Made by a program: the position numbers and the translations under genes. 64,000 nt of DNA from Artemisia argyi (lineage: Eukaryota > Streptophyta > Magnoliopsida > Asterales > Asteraceae), in contig CM060703.1 of the NCBI GenBank assembly GCA_030686995.1, positions 3,256,501 to 3,320,500 on the forward strand. Reading direction: 5' to 3'. Shown one piece after another: positions 31,890 through 42,975 of this stretch (positions within the stretch are counted from its first letter, which is position 1; the number at the start of each line of letters is the position of its first letter). Below the pieces are notes generated by a model. That model did not search any database and had not been told where the DNA came from. It saw nothing but the letters and a program-made list of their open reading frames with translations.

Positions 31890-34800
31890 TTATCTCCCAT
31901 AAACACAAAGCTTGGGAGATGCAGCGATATCTTCAGGTAGCTTCTCAAGAAGAGCACAACGACAAAGGTAGAGATACTTAAGATGTTTTAACTTACAAAT
32001 GCTATCAGGAAGATGTTTAATCTTTGTACACGACAAATTTAGACTCTCCAGAGATTCTAACTGACCAATGTTCTCAGGCAACTTCTCAATATAAGAGCAG
32101 TCTGCAACATTGAGCGACTTCAGACGTTTTAGCATGCATATGCTATCTGGAAGATATTCAATCTTCATACTCCACACATGTAGCTCTTCTAAACATTCTA
32201 ATTGGCCAAGATTCTCTGGTAACTTCTCAAGAAGAGTACAATGGCGAAGGATGAGATGCGTCAGATGTTTTAACTCACAAATGCTATCAGGAAGATGTTT
32301 AATCATTGTAGCCGTCAAATCCAGTCTCTCAAGAGATTCTAACTGGCCAATGCCCTCAGGCAACTTCCGAAGACAAAAACAGTCTCTAACATCGATAGAC
32401 TTAAGACGTTTTAGCATGCAGATGCTATCTGGAAGATATTTAATCTTTTTACTCCTCACACATAGCTCTTCTAAACATTCTAATTGGCCAAGATTCTCTG
32501 GTAGCTTCTCAAGAAGAGCACAACCACGAACGTTGAGATAATTCATTTGTTTTAACATACAAATGCCCTCAGGCAACTTCCCAAGACAAGAACACTCTCC
32601 AACATCGAGCCACTTTAGACGTTTTAGCATGCAGATGCTATCTGGAAGATATTCAATCTTCTTACTCCTCACATATAGCCACTCTAAACATTCTAATTGG
32701 CCAAGATTCTCTGGTAACTTCTCAAGAAGATCACCATAGACTTGGAGAGATTTGAGACATTTCAACTTACAAATGCTATCCGGAAGATGTTTTATCTTTG
32801 TAGATGACCACCAAAGCTCCTCTAGACATTCTAACTTGCCAAGATCTTTGGAAAACTCTGGAATATCGCATTCGAGTTCAAGCTTTATTAAGCATTGTAA
32901 ACTACAAATCATGTCCGACAATTTCTTAAAGTCCGTGCAAGCACATAGACCAAAAGAAATAAGCTTCTCAATATTTCCAACTGATGACGGTAGATTTTCT
33001 TTATAATTACAATCAAACTGAAACTTTGGAACTGTTGGGGTGCAATGGGCATAAATCAAGGGACTTACCAACCAGACATAAACTAGCTGAAGAACGACTA
33101 TCCTTTGGTTCCAATCCACCAACGGAACCCACAAAATAGGAAAACCTCAAACATGAGTTTAAGTTTAAGTAGACAAGTTTTCTTAAACATCCAACGGGAG
33201 CGTTAATTTCTATCAACTTATCACAACCTCTAAGATCTAACCTCTCAAGATTTGGAAACAGCTCAAGGTCAAGGCTCCTCAACCTTGATTCATGAAGTTC
33301 AAGGAATTTCAGATTTGGACATGCACTAGACACATGAAGTTCTTCAAAATAAGCACAATCATTAAGGGATAATGTCTCGAGATTCTGAGGGAACCACAGG
33401 TCAAGGTCAAAGGTTCCTAACTTTGAGTCACTAATAATTAACGTCTCAAGACTCGGAGTCATGCTAAAGTCAAAGGTCGTCAACGCTGACTCATAGAGAC
33501 ACAGGAATTTGAGTTTTTTGAGAACCTACCAACAAAAATAAGACAAAAAAGATTAATATCAACGTATTAACAAGACCAATAACTTAATAGCATTATTAGG
33601 AATTATGCAAAACAACCAATCAACAATTATTCTACCTTTTTATCTCCCTCTTCCCAAAGTTGTACCATTCTTCCGCTACTCATCTCAAGTCCAACAAGAT
33701 TGTTTGCTTGAAATGTTTTGGGTAAATACAAGAAAGGGTAATTCGAACATTTTAGATATTTTAAAGAGTTTGAAAAGTATTGGCGGGTATCATCAAGACA
33801 TCCCGCATCTCTTTCATAATAATCTTGATATGGAAAATACAGTCGAAGATATCTAAGTTGCTTCATTTTTCCAAGACCTTCCATAACAGTTCCCGCATTT
33901 GTGTCCGACTCACGAAGTTCTAAACATATTGTTTTTTTAGTACCCTGCAATACAAAAACAATGTCCAGAAACCTGGGAAGTCAGAACAAATGCAAAAGTT
34001 TTAGTTTTCTCTTCATTACAAGTAATGAAGTAAACTGATCTTTACCTTGTCATCAGCCAATATATCTTCAATTTCCTCTTTAATCCACAGTCGGCTATGT
34101 TTGTTAGGTTCATTCGGGTGCTCACGACGAACAATGTTCTTTCCCATTTCTTCTATATGGTCATGCATGCCCAAGAACTTATGATCATATTCATTAGAAA
34201 TACTATCATATTGAGAATAAATAGTTATGAGAGATCTCTGCTCAAGAACTTTTAAACCATTTATAGCACGAAATCCACAGCATTCAAGAATTCTGATTGC
34301 ATCTTTTCTTCTCCAGCCTTTCATCATGCATGCAATGTCTAGAAATATTTCCTTATAATCATTCTCCAGACTTGTATAGCTTAATTCTAGCTTTTCCTGA
34401 GTCTCCTTTAAGGGAATTTCTTTTAGCCTTTCTATGGCATCCTTCCATTCATGCTCATCTTTACCACAAAGAAATGAACCCAAGACTTTGAGCGTCAAGG
34501 GAAGACCAGCAGCATAGCGTACAACTTTTCCTGATAGCTCTTCGTATCTTTGAGATGGAATCTCCCTTCCAAATGCATATCTACTGAGGAGACAAATTGC
34601 TTCCTTATCTGTTAAGAGATCAATATCTCGAATCAAGTTCACTTTGTGAGCCACCAACACTTGCTCATCTCTCGTTGTAACGATAATTCTACTTCCCGGT
34701 TTAAACCAGTTAGGTCCACCGGCTAACGCCTCAAGTTGGTCTATGTGATTCACATCATCTAGAACAAGAAGAACCTTTAAACGGCACATCCTGTTTTTCA

Positions 34801-35916
34801 TCATGATTTTCCCATCATCAACACTATCGAGAGTGACTTGGTCATTTAGCACTCTTGAAAGGACTTGTTCTTGTAACTTCTTCAAACCAGACATAGAGGG
34901 TTCTGAATCTTTCCTCACATTCGCAACAAAGCTTTTGGCTTCAAAATCAGCATATAGATGATCAAAAACAGCTCTAGCTGTAGTTGTCTTCCCAGCCCCT
35001 CCCATGCCTTTGATCCCTATCATGCGAACATCATCAATTCCCATTTCTAAAGATTCAACAACATCCTTTACTCGAGTCTCCATGCCTACTAACTTTTCAT
35101 CAAAGCCGGAATTGATGGGACGTAACTCTAGTAAAATCTCTCCAACAATTTTTTTGATGAATTCAGCTTCGTGCCTGTATGCATGGTAAAAGAAGGTTCA
35201 GTTTAGCATACCCTATATCCCACATGAATCGTGTTTTAGATCTATAACATACAATCATATATCAAGCAAAAACATAGTACTATTCTACTATAACAATATT
35301 CTTTCACCCATGATCCTTTTTAAACACATATTAGCAACAAACAAAAGTAATGAATATGGCAAACGTAGATATGATGAAGGAATTACCCATCAAGAGTGTT
35401 CTTGAGCTCCCAACCAGCCAGACTAGCTGCTTCTTCTAGAGCCCCTTTCCATTTCTCAGCATCCTCTTTCTCTTTATTTTCGGAAAAGGCATTTTCAACC
35501 GCCCCACTTTGGTTTCGGACTTCAGTGGGTTCCACATCATAGAAAACAGGGTAAGCAGTGTGCTCATCCATCTTCTGGCACTCCATGATCTTGACAAGCT
35601 CATCCAAACACCATGACGAAGAAGCATAGTTTTTGGAAAAAACTATGATGTAAAATTTGGAGTCTTGAATGGCTTTGATGAGCTCATCGCTGATAGTTTT
35701 CCCTTTATGGATTCTTACATCATCCTTGTAAGTGTAAATGCCTTTTGCCTTAAGAGCTTCATAAAGATGGCCAACAAAGTTCTTGCGAGTGTCTTCACCC
35801 CTGAAGCTTAAAAAAACATCATACTTGAAGCTAGTCTGAATGGATAGGCTTGAAGTGGATGCCCCTGGAGTTATGGATGAAGGATCGGATAAACGTAATC
35901 TCTTGTTGGAGGACAT
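31890..35916 (-). CDS. TIR-NB-ARC-LRR (TNL) resistance-type gene, frameshifted in the LRR exon
   Basis: Four exons on the minus strand. 35916-35387: TIR domain (YDVFLSFRGEDTRKNFVGHL; NADase-type glutamate E106 in SSSWCLDELVKIME). 35174-34046: NB-ARC with P-loop GMGGAGKTTTARAVF, kinase-2 VLLVLDDV, RNBS-B GSRIIVTTRDEQVL, GLPLTLKVLGSFL and MHD motif LGMHDHIEEMGKNI. 33944-33636: linker/first LRRs (GTKKTICLELRESDTNA). 33525-31890: LRR exon with about 14 further repeats of the LPDSICxLKxLK / LEKLPENLGQLECLEEL type, ending at a stop at 31890. Donors (GTAATT, GTAAAG, GTAGAA) and acceptors (CATACAG, TATTGCAG, GTTGGTAG) are good. Near 33028-33037 the LRR frame changes, so the last ~380 residues are read in another frame. 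The intact ancestor would be an intracellular immune receptor. As it stands it is a pseudogene, or it makes a truncated TNL. Confidence 0.85.
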
Positions 35917-37280
35917 TTCTACAAACTGATTGCGAAGAAAAGTGAATGAAATGGATCGATAACCCTGATCAAAGCTAGGCGTTTACTCAAACAAACTTGA
36001 TAATGTGAAAAGGTGATTGGTTAGGTGTAAATTATGATGAAATTGAAGCTGATAAAAGAGTTTATTATGTTGAAAAAAAGAAGCCCATTCATATGGTTTT
36101 TTTTAGTCAATGAAAAAGAAATAGAAGATTCACTCTTTGAAAAAGAAAGATAAGCTGCCCACTCATATGGTCTTTTGGTGGATGATTAAAGAAATATAAG
36201 ATTCAACAAAAAAACAAAACAATACATCTTCTTGGAAACTGCTTTTTACACTCAAAGTAGTAATTTAATCTATTCCTCCAAAAAGACAAATAAACTCATC
36301 AATTCATCTAACAACTTCTTAGACTTTAACATATAGATTTGCTCCGACATTGTTATTATAATTATTTTTTCCAAGTATGAGCTTCCTTGTAAACTATTGT
36401 CCGACCACTTATACTATATAATTGTTTTATTATTGCTAATGTTAGTACAAAATTCGGGCAGGGTGGACTTACTTGGAACCTAGGTTCCGCGAAAGTATGT
36501 TGAACCTAATTTTCATATTAAGTATTGACGTTAAAAAGTATCACTTCACTAGGATCACACAAAACACAAAATCCACAACCTAATCATTAATACTAATTTT
36601 CTTTTCTACCAAAAGCTAAGACTAGTAGTAGTGGTGACCACAAACTTGACAAAACAGCCCCGCCAACTCAGCTAGACCAAATGCGTGACCATATGCTCGT
36701 AGTAGTGGTCAGTTGTTGGAATCATAAAAATGATGTGGTCTTTTAAGGATGCTCATGTCATACAACTACAAATGTAGTAATAGCACTGTTAGTCAAAAGA
36801 TTAGCATGAATCGTATCAAAACTATTGACCAATATCACATTCATTTATATAGTCAAAGTTAGAAATCAACAAAAGTAACAGTAAAAATTACAAAACACTT
36901 GTGACATATAACTAAAATCAACAAAATTAGAGATTTAAAATCATACCTTTTGTTCTTCCATTAAAAAAAATGATGAAATGAAAGCATCTCGGGAATGTTG
37001 TTTGTGATGGATAAAGTAAAAACTAATTATAAGAAATGATGAAGAAGATAACTAAACGGATTATCGGCCGCTGTTTTGGATGATCAGGTTCCGGCGATGA
37101 CGTCATTCGTTATGGAGTGACCGGAAATATGATTATTTTGGATCAGTTGTTCAAGGGAGTGTTACCTTTTGGGAGTTTGGACTCTGTCTAAAAGTACCAA
37201 ATTACCCCTTTACTTGCAAAACGTACTAGAAAAGTTGTTGTTAACACCGTAAATCATATTCAAAACTATTACTCCAATTG
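35917..37280. other. Upstream region of the TNL gene, no gene seen
   Basis: AT-rich. 36070-36200 contains two related phrases ('cccattcatatggttttttt', 'cccactcatatggtcttttgg'). No reading frame looks coding. The TNL promoter should lie in the first few hundred bases, but no element stands out enough to call. Confidence 0.4.
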
Positions 37281-37590
37281 GGTAAGTTGACCCCGAGTTA
37301 TACCATAACTCCCCGCCACGTCAGCGTTAAACATTTTAATTTGATGCGTTAACTTTAGGGGGCGGTAAAGTAACTCACCTTAACTTCCCTGCGTTATTAT
37401 ATAACTCACCCCCAAAAGTCATGTTACAAGGGCCAAAAGTGTAATTTTTTTTACACAACATTGCTTTAACGCACGTTAAGTGCATAACTCACCGAGTTAA
37501 CGCACCACCTTAACGCAGGTGTCGGTAACATATCTCACCCCAAAAATGAGGTGCGTTAAGGTATAACTCGCATGGCATGGTTAACTTACC
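37281..37590. mobile_element. Probable MITE / fold-back element
   Basis: The ends GGTAAGTTGACC and GGTTAACTTACC are imperfect inverted repeats, each followed inward by CGAGTTATACC or its complement. The interior is full of 'ttaacgca', 'gcgttaa' and 'aactcacc' phrases in both orientations. About 310 bp with no coding capacity. Target duplication not clear. 37591-38060 shows no gene. Confidence 0.45.
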
Positions 37591-38065
37591 GCATGCTCTA
37601 AAATAATTGTCTTCCGACAAAAAACATACAGTTTAAGAAAAATATAACTATTATTGTTTTCTCTCTTTTACTTTTTGCTGAATGATAGTTTTACTCTTAA
37701 CTAATTAATTAATTTCTTCTATAAAGTTTGTAATATTAATTTCAACCAAGGGTAATATACTAATATGATAACCTCAAACAGACTTTCCTATCTATTTTTA
37801 GTAGTAAACAATTATATTGTGATATTCAAAAAGGAAACATGAACTATAAATTTGAGACAAAGGGAGTAATATCCGGGATACACTTATGAAGCAAGAAATG
37901 TTATAAACTCAAGCGATATATTTAAGCTTTTTAAATGGTTGAATTGTTAGAGTAAAAAGTATCTATAAACTTTTAGTCTTTGAAGACACTTGTAGGACTC
38001 GGCTTTTTTTAGTGTGATGTAAGAGAGTTTATTCATGGCTTTTCTAACCACAACTCTATAGGTTG

Positions 38066-38560
38066 TGTTGATACAAAAGTTGGGCATACCTGGTTGTTGG
38101 GCTTTGCTCTTATATCAATTCGTTCCTTAGCACTTTGTTACCTGCGTACTAAGAAAAATAGAACAACACCGTTAGACTTATCGAGGGATTGTCTCCCCCG
38201 ATTAGACTCCGGCGTGAGAGTAAGTAATCGATTTAGGTTTTAGTTGAAGAGTTAGGGATTATGTAAATGGTACCTTGAATGGGAATCGTATGATTCTATA
38301 TATAGGGGCTAAGAAACCGTGTTTCTTGCTCCTCACTCTTCGCACGCATGGTGCTTATCCGAGGTAAGGATATCTATTCCTTGAATAGATAATCCTTATC
38401 GTGTACCCGGTGGGTTAGATTGGGCCTTTGGGCTTCATGAGCCCAAAGCGTTGATACTACGGCCCATACCATTGTCATGGTAGCCCATTCGTGATGGGCT
38501 TAGGTGTAAGTAATGTCTATCATTTGGGCTTGCGGCCCAAATATAGGCTATACGTCATCA
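38066..38560 (-). repeat. 3' LTR of the Tat-like element (left)
   Basis: Plus-strand ends TGTTGATACAAAAG and ATACGTCATCA, 495 bp. Differs from the right LTR at two positions seen by eye (atggtacc against atcgtacc near 38269; gttgatac against gttgacac near 38454). Confidence 0.95.
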
Positions 38561-38573
38561 TGTCCCCCCAGTC
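38561..38573 (-). promoter_or_regulatory. Polypurine tract of the Tat-like element
   Basis: On the minus strand CTGGGGGGACA lies immediately before the TGATGACG start of the 3' LTR, the position where plus-strand DNA synthesis is primed in LTR retrotransposons. Confidence 0.75.
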
Positions 38574-38834
38574 TAGTGTGCGCGGCGCGTAGCCGCGGGT
38601 ACTGGACTTAATATCAGCAGCGGTAAGCGTGGCGGGAGATTGAACAAATTGTTACCACCTTTTTTGAAGGTGTAATGCACCTAATAGGTTCAAAATAGAT
38701 GCCTCGAAAATCGGGGGTGGTGTCCACGTATCTCTTGGAATTCGGGAAAAAGTGCATGTACCTTTCCAACTTCTAGCCACACATTCACTGTGAGTGGGTT
38801 CCACGTGGATAGGGATTAGGGTTTTTACCACCCC

Positions 38835-38841
38835 TATATAA
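38835..38841 (+). promoter_or_regulatory. TATA box for the antisense extra gene
   Basis: TATATAA in a GC-richer context (CACCCCTATATAAGGGTC), about 150 bp before the first in-frame ATG at 38986, followed by a CA-rich leader. This would give the plus-strand gene its own promoter, independent of the LTRs. Confidence 0.5.
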
Positions 38842-38985
38842 GGGTCACCGCCCCCCTTTTTTACACACACAGTAAACACACACACAACTACTATTCACCT
38901 TCTTCTTCATTTTTAGAGCGTTTTTTGCAAGAAAACCTTTTAACCTTCGTAGGTAATCTTTGTGTGCGTCCGCTTAGGTTTAATC

Positions 38986-39177
38986 ATGAAAATGGTCGCT
39001 CAGTTAGATGAGTTTCGCTCTGCGATGTCTGTTGAGGACGTTTTGCATTTTTCTTCCGACTATTTTGTGCCTTTGGATGTACGTCCAGAGGCGCCAGATG
39101 TCGATGCGTGTATAGCCAACTTCCCCGAAGGGAAGATAGGTTTATACACGAAATTTTTTGAGTACGCTAACTACCGC
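38986..39177 (+). pseudogene. Extra (antisense) gene of the Tat-like element, first coding exon, interrupted
   Basis: Starts MKMVAQLDEFRSAMSVEDVL and runs to GKIGLYTKFFEYANYR. This matches the N-terminal part of the plant domain annotated as 'putative gypsy type transposon'. These proteins are found in Tat-type elements in antisense to gag-pol. At 39178 the frame enters the nested retroelement block and soon stops, while the rest of the gene lies at 51692-53996. About 25 residues expected between the two pieces are not present, so the interruption came with loss of sequence. Confidence 0.6.
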
Positions 39178-42100
39178 GTAATGCAATTGGTGATCGTCGC
39201 CTACCAATTGAATCTACTATTGCTAGCAGATCAACTGATGTGATAGTAGAAGCACAATGTGGATCTTAGCCTTTTACGTAAATTAATTGTTTTAAATTGT
39301 AAACATGGGGTAATTAATTTATAAAAGGATAATTATCGAAAATACTAAATATGAACCTTGAGAATTCAATTAATGAATTAATGCAACACAAATCGTAAAC
39401 AAAAGTTTGTTCTTTTCTTGTTAAAAGGATCAAACTAAGTCTTCCTTTCCTTGTAAGAAAGAGACTTATTCCTATCCTTTTCCTTATGAGGAAAAGCCAT
39501 AATAGGAATATTTGAATTATCCTAATTCTAATCAAACTCAAAGCACACATACTCTAGAAATCGTGATGTCTTGTAAAGTCAAAATGGTTAAGTATGTTTG
39601 CACATCTTATTCTTTCAAGTTCATTTTATAACCCTAGTTTTGGTTTTGAAACCTTCAAGAAATATAAGATATTTGGATAACTATAGAACATGTTTTCTAA
39701 AGCTACCAAACTAATATGAGTTAAAATAATTAGAAAACGGAAATATCAATAAACCGAAAAGTGGTAAAGGCAATTACTAGCATGATTACCTAGCAATGTG
39801 TCTTAACCCGATAAACATGGAGGAACTGCATGCCTAATTTTCAAGTTTAAAATGATGGCTAGCCCATCATCTATATATTAGAACTTGATGCTCTTCCTTG
39901 AATACCTAAGTAAATGTTTACTAGTCAAAGTGACTCACATTAGCAATAATGTGTAGATATTCAAAGAAAGAAGGAAAGTATCCAATCGTCACTCACTCTC
40001 CACTGGTGATGTAACACTTATAATGTTGTCTAATCCAGTGGGAGCTACGTGTTTATAAACTGGTGATGAAACACATGTTATGTTTTCTAATCCAGTGGGA
40101 GCTGTAAGCTCCATTAACTTAATTGTTGCCCATCTTATTTCTAGATTGTCTTGAAATAATACATTACTTTCCACATGTGAAGCATCATAGTTTTTATGAG
40201 AACCATAGCATAAATTTTATTTGATAACTATCTATGACATTGTCATATTTGCTTGCATAATGTTGTGCCATGCACAAGTGGGAGAAATCTTAATTGTGTG
40301 CAAGGTACAACATATAACAATATGACTAATGGTTTTTCTTGACTGCAAGATAAGAAAATAAGGTTCTACTAGGACTTATACACATAAAATGTATGTTGCC
40401 CTAATTAGAAAAAATGTCAAGATAACATGAAAGTTACTTCAACATATTTGCTGAATTGTTTAGTAATTATGATTATGTCTTCTTGTAAATTCATAATCAT
40501 GAAGTATGTAATTAACTTGAAATTACTATTGAGGCCAATTATCGGCACTCATAATTACTTTAGTTGAATATGTTTAGGTCTCTTGTAAAGACATAAACAT
40601 CAATTCCGTTAATTGTTGAAAGACTTATAACGTAAAGTAAAGACGTTAATTTGTTATGTCTTCTTGTTAAAGACATGTACACTTACGACGTATAATAAAA
40701 TATTTAATGTTTATGTTCCTAGTTAAAACATACACATGAAGTCATTGACTTGGTCAAAGACTTTAAATATAAAGTATGCAGTAGGCTAAAAATACTATTG
40801 ATGCCATCTGGTATGACTTGGTTGGCAGATACGTAAGCCAAAGAGTATAAGTTCATCTAATGAGTTGTGTGATAGTCTCACAATATCTATCCACGTGGAA
40901 TACCAAAACTTTATGGTATGTCCATCATGGATATTGTTTGATCTTTGATGACTTAAACTCTTTTACCTCAAAAGCAATCAAGGTTAGAAAATTGGATGTG
41001 CCATGCGTACACCCAATATGGTTCCAACCCAGAAGGAATTTAGACACCATTGTATTATGGAATGGGATGAATCCCATTATGTCTTGATTGAAGTTCTGAA
41101 TTTGTTAAATACCTAAGAGTAAGTAATTAACAAACTAGAATCAAGAACTAACGATGTATTTTGGATGTCCCACTTGAAAACAATTTATTGTTATCAAGAT
41201 GCTGAGTACTTGGAGATTAGTCTCCACTTACAAAAGCAAGTGGGAGCACCTTTAGATCTTGAAGTTATTCAAGAGCTAAATACACAACCTTCTGAGTACA
41301 CTTGCTAATGTCATACTAAGGTTGAACATGCGTATGTTAAACCATAGATTGATATATCTCATTCATAAATCCGCAAGGATACCCCTAACACTTGAATGAT
41401 ATATTTTTTATATCAATGTTAAGGGACATAAGTTGGAGGATCATAGTGAACCTGCTAACTAAAGAGATGCATTATCAGATCTTGAATCTGATGAATAACT
41501 CAAAACTATGAATGTTAAGATGCAGTCCTTTGAAGATAATCACTCATGGAGCTTGATTGATCTCTTACCAAATCAGTTAGACTGTGAGGTTTAAAATGAG
41601 TTTCTTGAACAAGAAGACTCATAAGGACAAACTTGTACACATATTTAATGCATGCGTAGTAGAAGGAGTTTACTCATACTCAAGAAATTGATTATGATTA
41701 AATCTTCATACCTACAAACATTAAATGTATAAAGATGATTAATTGTCATACTTGTTTTCATGTAAATGAAATATGACAATAGAATTTTAGAACACTTTTG
41801 ATTACTTTTGCGAGGACGATGAGTAATCAAAAGGGTTTATGAATCTGTATAATCTTTATTATGTATACAAGACAAAAGAATCCAGGTGTGGATTAAATCA
41901 TGCATCTAGGAGCAGATATCTTAAGTTAATTACGAAATCATTAATTTGATTTTGATTAAATAAGATTACTCCTGAGTACTCTGAGAGCAAGTAGGAGCAA
42001 TGCATTTATTTTCTTAAATTTCATATGTTGTTAACATATGAGAAACAATATTCCATCTGAGCTAGACTTTAATCCTTAGCCTGGAATGAAGTTTCACTTA

Positions 42101-42219
42101 AGGAATTTAGAAAATAAAACATACAACCTTGTTGCATGTGTTTATTAGAATAAACATAGGCGGTTAATAATCTAAACACAATATGACATGTCATTGAGAG
42201 GAGTCTCAATGATCAATCT
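39178..42219 (+). mobile_element. Direct repeat A: decayed Ty1/copia internal fragment
   Basis: About 3.04 kb repeated at 46336-49489. It contains heavily degraded copia polyprotein sequence in plus orientation. A stretch near 41470-41560 reads MNVKMQSFEDNHSWSLIDLL-like, corresponding to the RT N-terminal region (A-N-E-x-Q-S-M/F-x-D-N-x-x-W-x-L). Integrase-like remnants lie near 40860-41090. Stops are frequent. Repeat A lacks about 118 bp present in repeat B near 47397-47514. Substitutions between A and B are several times denser than between the host LTRs. Confidence 0.65.
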
Positions 42220-42256
42220 AAATAAAAACAAATTAAACATATATGTTTTATACCTT

Positions 42257-42975
42257 TGTAGCGTGCACCGGGAATCACCAACAATGTCACAACACCACGA
42301 ATGGAATATGAAACCCAAGAGATCAATAAGGTTGATCTCCTCTATGTGTGAAACACACTACACCTCCTTGGTTACCCCTTTGATGCTAGTCCTTAACCCC
42401 GTAACCTTTCTAATGCCTTTGAATGATCAAGATTCAAAGCAAGAGATGATGAAAATCAAAACCCTAGGTGGGTTTGATTTCTTTGCCGTGACTTTGAGGG
42501 AGAGAGGGAGGAGAGAATTTTGGTAAGTGGTTAACCAAATATGAGGAGATCTCTCCCATATATTCTTGACCAAATTCAAAACCAACCACCCCTTGAAAAC
42601 CTCCCCATAGGCCGGCCACCATAATGGGCTATATGGGCCTCCCATATTTTTTTCAAGTCCAATGAATAGAGTCCATTACTTATTCATTAGAAGCCCTATA
42701 TTGTTTCCTAGTTACGTAAGGTTATTTATATATCGTAAGTACTATAAACACGACATATAAAGTGGTACCTAAGTGTATATGTGTGTGACCCCATAGGCTC
42801 ACATATGTCTAGCCATATAATTATTTATTATGACACGAGCATACTCCAACAGCTCCCACTTGCGACGTCATAATAATCAAGTAATTATACAAGCAAAGGT
42901 TAGCGTCTAGCAACACGCCAATGCCCCTAGAAATATGTGAGGGTAGTTTCTTAAACGTCTCAATTAAAAGGTTTA
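42257..42975 (-). repeat. Inverted copia LTR with adjoining 3' internal sequence (left arm)
   Basis: On the minus strand a PPT-like GCAAGTGGGAGC precedes TGTTGGAGTATGCTCGTGTC, and the LTR runs about 595 bp to CGCTACA near 42257. The same LTR with the same upstream sequence is in plus orientation at about 50835-51563. The two arms therefore face each other, so they are not the pair of LTRs of one element. Confidence 0.65.

Noticed and set aside
32110..32541. Plus-strand frame of 143 codons with a repetitive pattern opposite the TNL LRRs
   Set aside because: The repeated pattern is the mirror of the minus-strand leucine-rich repeats.
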